Source of the DNA: JBBQBQ01 sp038317685
Lineage (GTDB): Bacteria > Desulfobacterota > Desulfuromonadia > Desulfuromonadales > DDH964
Assembly (NCBI GenBank): GCA_038317685.1
Contig: JBBQBQ010000055.1
Location: 1 to 16,461 of the forward strand
DNA length: 16,461 nucleotides
Reading direction: 5' to 3'
In this document: piece by piece, positions 14,805 through 16,461 of the stretch
Position numbering within the stretch: the first letter of the stretch is position 1
Layout of the letters: every line of letters begins with the position of its first letter
Position numbers and translations under genes: made by a program
The notes under the pieces: generated by a model
Databases searched by the model: none
What the model was told of the DNA's origin: nothing
The model's input: the letters and a program-made list of their open reading frames with translations, nothing else

Positions 14805-15725
14805 ATGGAACTCATCAGACCGGGTACCAATATCGATTTTGTCGGCAAACGCACCATTGCCATCATTTTTTCCTGGATCATCATCATGGTCGGCGTCGTC
14901 TCCCTGGTTATGAAAGGCGGCCCTGAATACGGCATCGACTTTGCCGGAGGAACCCTGGTTCAGGTCAAATTCTCTGAAAACACCAGCGCCGCCAAGGTCC
15001 GCGAAGGCCTCAAGGACCTGGGCCTGCGTGGAATGACCATCCAGCAGTTTGGCGATCAGCCCAACGAATTCCTGGTGCGCGCCCAGGAATCGAACTCCAA
15101 GCTGGAGAGCTTGGCGAGCAAGATCAAGCTGACCTTAGAGTCTTCCTACGGGGCTGGCAAGGTCGAGATTCGTCGGACGGAAATGGTCGGTCCCCAGGTC
15201 GGCAAGGACTTGCGTAACAAGGGGCTGATGGCGGTTGTCTTCGCCATCGCCGGGATGCTGATCTATATTACTTTTCGTTTCGAATTCCGTTTTGGTCTCG
15301 GCGCGGTTGTCGCCCTGATTCATGATGTGTTGATCACGGTGACGGTCTTCTCCTTGATGGGGATGGAAATCGATCTGACCGTGGTCGCGGCTTTCCTGAC
15401 CCTCATCGGGTATTCGGTCAACGATACCGTTATCGTCTGCGACCGAATCCGGGAGAATATGGGCAAGTACGCCAAGGATTCCCTGGGCGTGATCATCAAC
15501 CGCAGTATCAACGAAACCTTGTCGCGAACCGTCATAACCTCAGGTTTGACCCTGCTCGCGGTCACTGCCCTGTTTCTCTTCGGCGGCAGTGTCATCAAGG
15601 GTTTTGCCTTTGCCATGCTGATCGGTATAATCGTTGGCACCTACTCTTCGATATTCGTCGCCAGCCCGGTGATTCTCTTCTGGGAGAGCTTCAAGACGCG
15701 CCGTATGACAGCCGGCAAGGCCTGA
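14805..15725 (+). CDS. secF: Protein translocase subunit SecF
   Basis: A 306-residue partner of SecD with the expected six membrane helices: one near the N terminus (about 15-35), then the periplasmic domain with YGIDFAGGTLVQVKF (42-56), then five more helices from about 137 to 295. Family signatures include VGPQVGKDLRNKG (128-140) and TLIGYSVNDTVIVCDRIREN (199-218), which holds the conserved Asp in a membrane helix, and NETLSRTVITSGLTLLAV. ATG 14805 follows AAAGGAG at good spacing. It is separate from secD, not fused as in some bacteria. The gene downstream starts 13 nt after the stop, so co-transcription is likely. Confidence 0.97.
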   Translation: MELIRPGTNIDFVGKRTIAIIFSWIIIMVGVVSLVMKGGPEYGIDFAGGTLVQVKFSENTSAAKVREGLKDLGLRGMTIQQFGDQPNEFLVRAQESNSKLESLASKIKLTLESSYGAGKVEIRRTEMVGPQVGKDLRNKGLMAVVFAIAGMLIYITFRFEFRFGLGAVVALIHDVLITVTVFSLMGMEIDLTVVAAFLTLIGYSVNDTVIVCDRIRENMGKYAKDSLGVIINRSINETLSRTVITSGLTLLAVTALFLFGGSVIKGFAFAMLIGIIVGTYSSIFVASPVILFWESFKTRRMTAGKA

Positions 15726-15738
15726 AAGGACGGATGAT

Positions 15739-16329
15739 ATGAAGAGTGAAACCTGGCTTCTTATTGGTGTAGCACTGGTTGTCGGGGTGTTGGTCGGGGT
15801 GCTGGTGACCCATCGTACCAACCGCCCGCCGGCCCCTCAAACCGCAGCTGCTCCTTCGATGGCGGCTCCGGCGGCCAATGTCCAGCAGAATATCACCATG
15901 CTCGAGGATTTGGTCCGCAAGGAGCCGGGCAATCGCAATGCCTGGGTGCAACTAGGAAACACCTATTTTGACATTGACCAGCCTGTAAAAGCGGTCGACG
16001 CCTATGGCAAGGCCCTGGAGCTCGACGGCAATGATCCCGACGTCCTGACTGACCAGGGAGTCATGTTCCGCAAGCTCGGCTGGTATGATCGAGCTATCGC
16101 CAACTTCAACAAGGCGAATCAAATCAATCCGTCCCATCAGCCAAGCCTTTACAACCTTGGAGTCGTTTACCGGTTCGATCTCAAAAATGTTCCTAAAGCC
16201 CAGGAGGCATGGGAGAGATTTATGAAATTGAATCCGACCGGGCCGGGTGCGGATCAGGTTCGCCGGGATCTGGAGACGCTCAAGAACTCTCCGCCGCTGC
16301 CAGCGGGGAGTGCTCCGAGAAAACCATAA
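15739..16329 (+). CDS. Membrane-anchored TPR-repeat protein of unknown function
   Basis: A 196-residue protein with an N-terminal membrane anchor (about 6-24, WLLIGVALVVGVLVGVLVT), an Ala/Pro-rich linker (29-47) and three consecutive TPR units at about 66-99, 100-133 and 134-167. The first unit starts NAWVQLGNTYFDIDQPVKAVDAYGKAL and the last ends AWERFMKLNP. The tail is Pro-rich and basic. The arrangement resembles the TPR part of cytochrome c biogenesis factors (CcmH/NrfG-like), but no haem-handling motif is present. TPR repeats bind proteins or peptides; by position it might serve Sec-exported proteins, an inference only. ATG 15739 follows AAAGGACGGATGAT at good spacing. It is the last gene before the strong terminator. 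Confidence 0.88.
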   Translation: MKSETWLLIGVALVVGVLVGVLVTHRTNRPPAPQTAAAPSMAAPAANVQQNITMLEDLVRKEPGNRNAWVQLGNTYFDIDQPVKAVDAYGKALELDGNDPDVLTDQGVMFRKLGWYDRAIANFNKANQINPSHQPSLYNLGVVYRFDLKNVPKAQEAWERFMKLNPTGPGADQVRRDLETLKNSPPLPAGSAPRKP

Positions 16330-16331
16330 AC

Positions 16332-16370
16332 CACCGGCCGGCGCCGTGAGGCGCCGGCCGGTGTCAATTT
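16332..16370 (+). terminator. Terminator of the queA-secDF-TPR operon
   Basis: CACCGGCCGGCGCC (16332-16345) pairs with GGCGCCGGCCGGTG (16350-16363) to form a 14-bp stem closed by a GTGA (GNRA) tetraloop. A weak T tract (ATTT, 16367-16370) follows. The stem begins 2 nt after the stop codon of the TPR gene. Confidence 0.8.
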
Positions 16371-16435
16371 GGGGCGAGGTAAATTGTTCCCGGGTACCGA
16401 TTGCAGTTTCGTGTGGCGCAGTTTGTGAAAAACTG

Positions 16436-16461
16436 TTGACAGGCAGCACCGGCCGTGAATG
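16436..16461 (+). promoter_or_regulatory. -35 box of a promoter cut by the window end
   Basis: TTGACA at 16436-16441, preceded by an A-rich stretch (GTGAAAAAC), lies after the terminator with no gene between. At 17-nt spacing the -10 box would begin at 16459 and be cut off. What it drives is outside the window. Confidence 0.45.

Overview
The window reads as a chromosomal stretch of a GC-rich deltaproteobacterium, most likely of the Desulfuromonadales (Geobacter/Desulfuromonas/Pelobacter type). This rests on three things: the gene order asd - ecfT - truA - rplM - rpsI - argC and queA - tgt - yajC - secD - secF as I remember it from that group, the high GC content, and a c-di-GMP enzyme whose periplasmic sensor carries a c-type haem motif (CXXCH), a style of sensor common in cytochrome-rich deltaproteobacteria. 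No database search was run, so the assignment is an inference. Most of the window is conserved housekeeping sequence. I found no mobile element, CRISPR array, tRNA or rRNA.

Layout. (1) 2-151 is the 3' end of an aspartate-semialdehyde dehydrogenase gene, closed by a hairpin at 181-208. (2) 254-1797 holds an ECF-transporter membrane subunit overlapping truA, ending in a likely terminator at 1825-1851. (3) 1877-2807 is the L13-S9 ribosomal protein operon with a near-consensus sigma-70 promoter and a leader hairpin. (4) 2851-5776 starts with a perfect 32-bp palindrome, then argC and a YgiQ-type radical SAM gene overlapping it by 4 nt. (5) On the minus strand, 10039 down to 5818, are two c-di-GMP signalling genes: first an HD-GYP phosphodiesterase with the haem-type sensor, then a GGDEF diguanylate cyclase. 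They converge on ygiQ at a shared terminator. (6) 10040-10565 is an intergenic region without a credible gene but with a very good sigma-70 promoter (TTGACA-17-TATGAT) and a long leader. (7) 10566-16329 is one forward operon: queA, tgt, yajC, secD, secF and a membrane-anchored TPR protein, closed by a strong hairpin at 16332-16370. (8) The last bases carry a TTGACA box for a transcript lying mostly outside the window.

How the genes work together. QueA and Tgt act in queuosine tRNA modification and TruA makes pseudouridine in the tRNA anticodon arm. YajC-SecD-SecF form the accessory complex of the Sec translocase. ArgC is the third step of arginine synthesis. The minus-strand pair looks like a two-enzyme c-di-GMP module: two membrane sensors, both with HAMP-like and GAF domains, with opposite outputs. 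Catalytic motifs are intact in both and the cyclase has an RxxD inhibition site. I see no clearly new system. The most interesting parts are the haem-type HD-GYP sensor paired with a cyclase, and the long untranslated leader upstream of queA.
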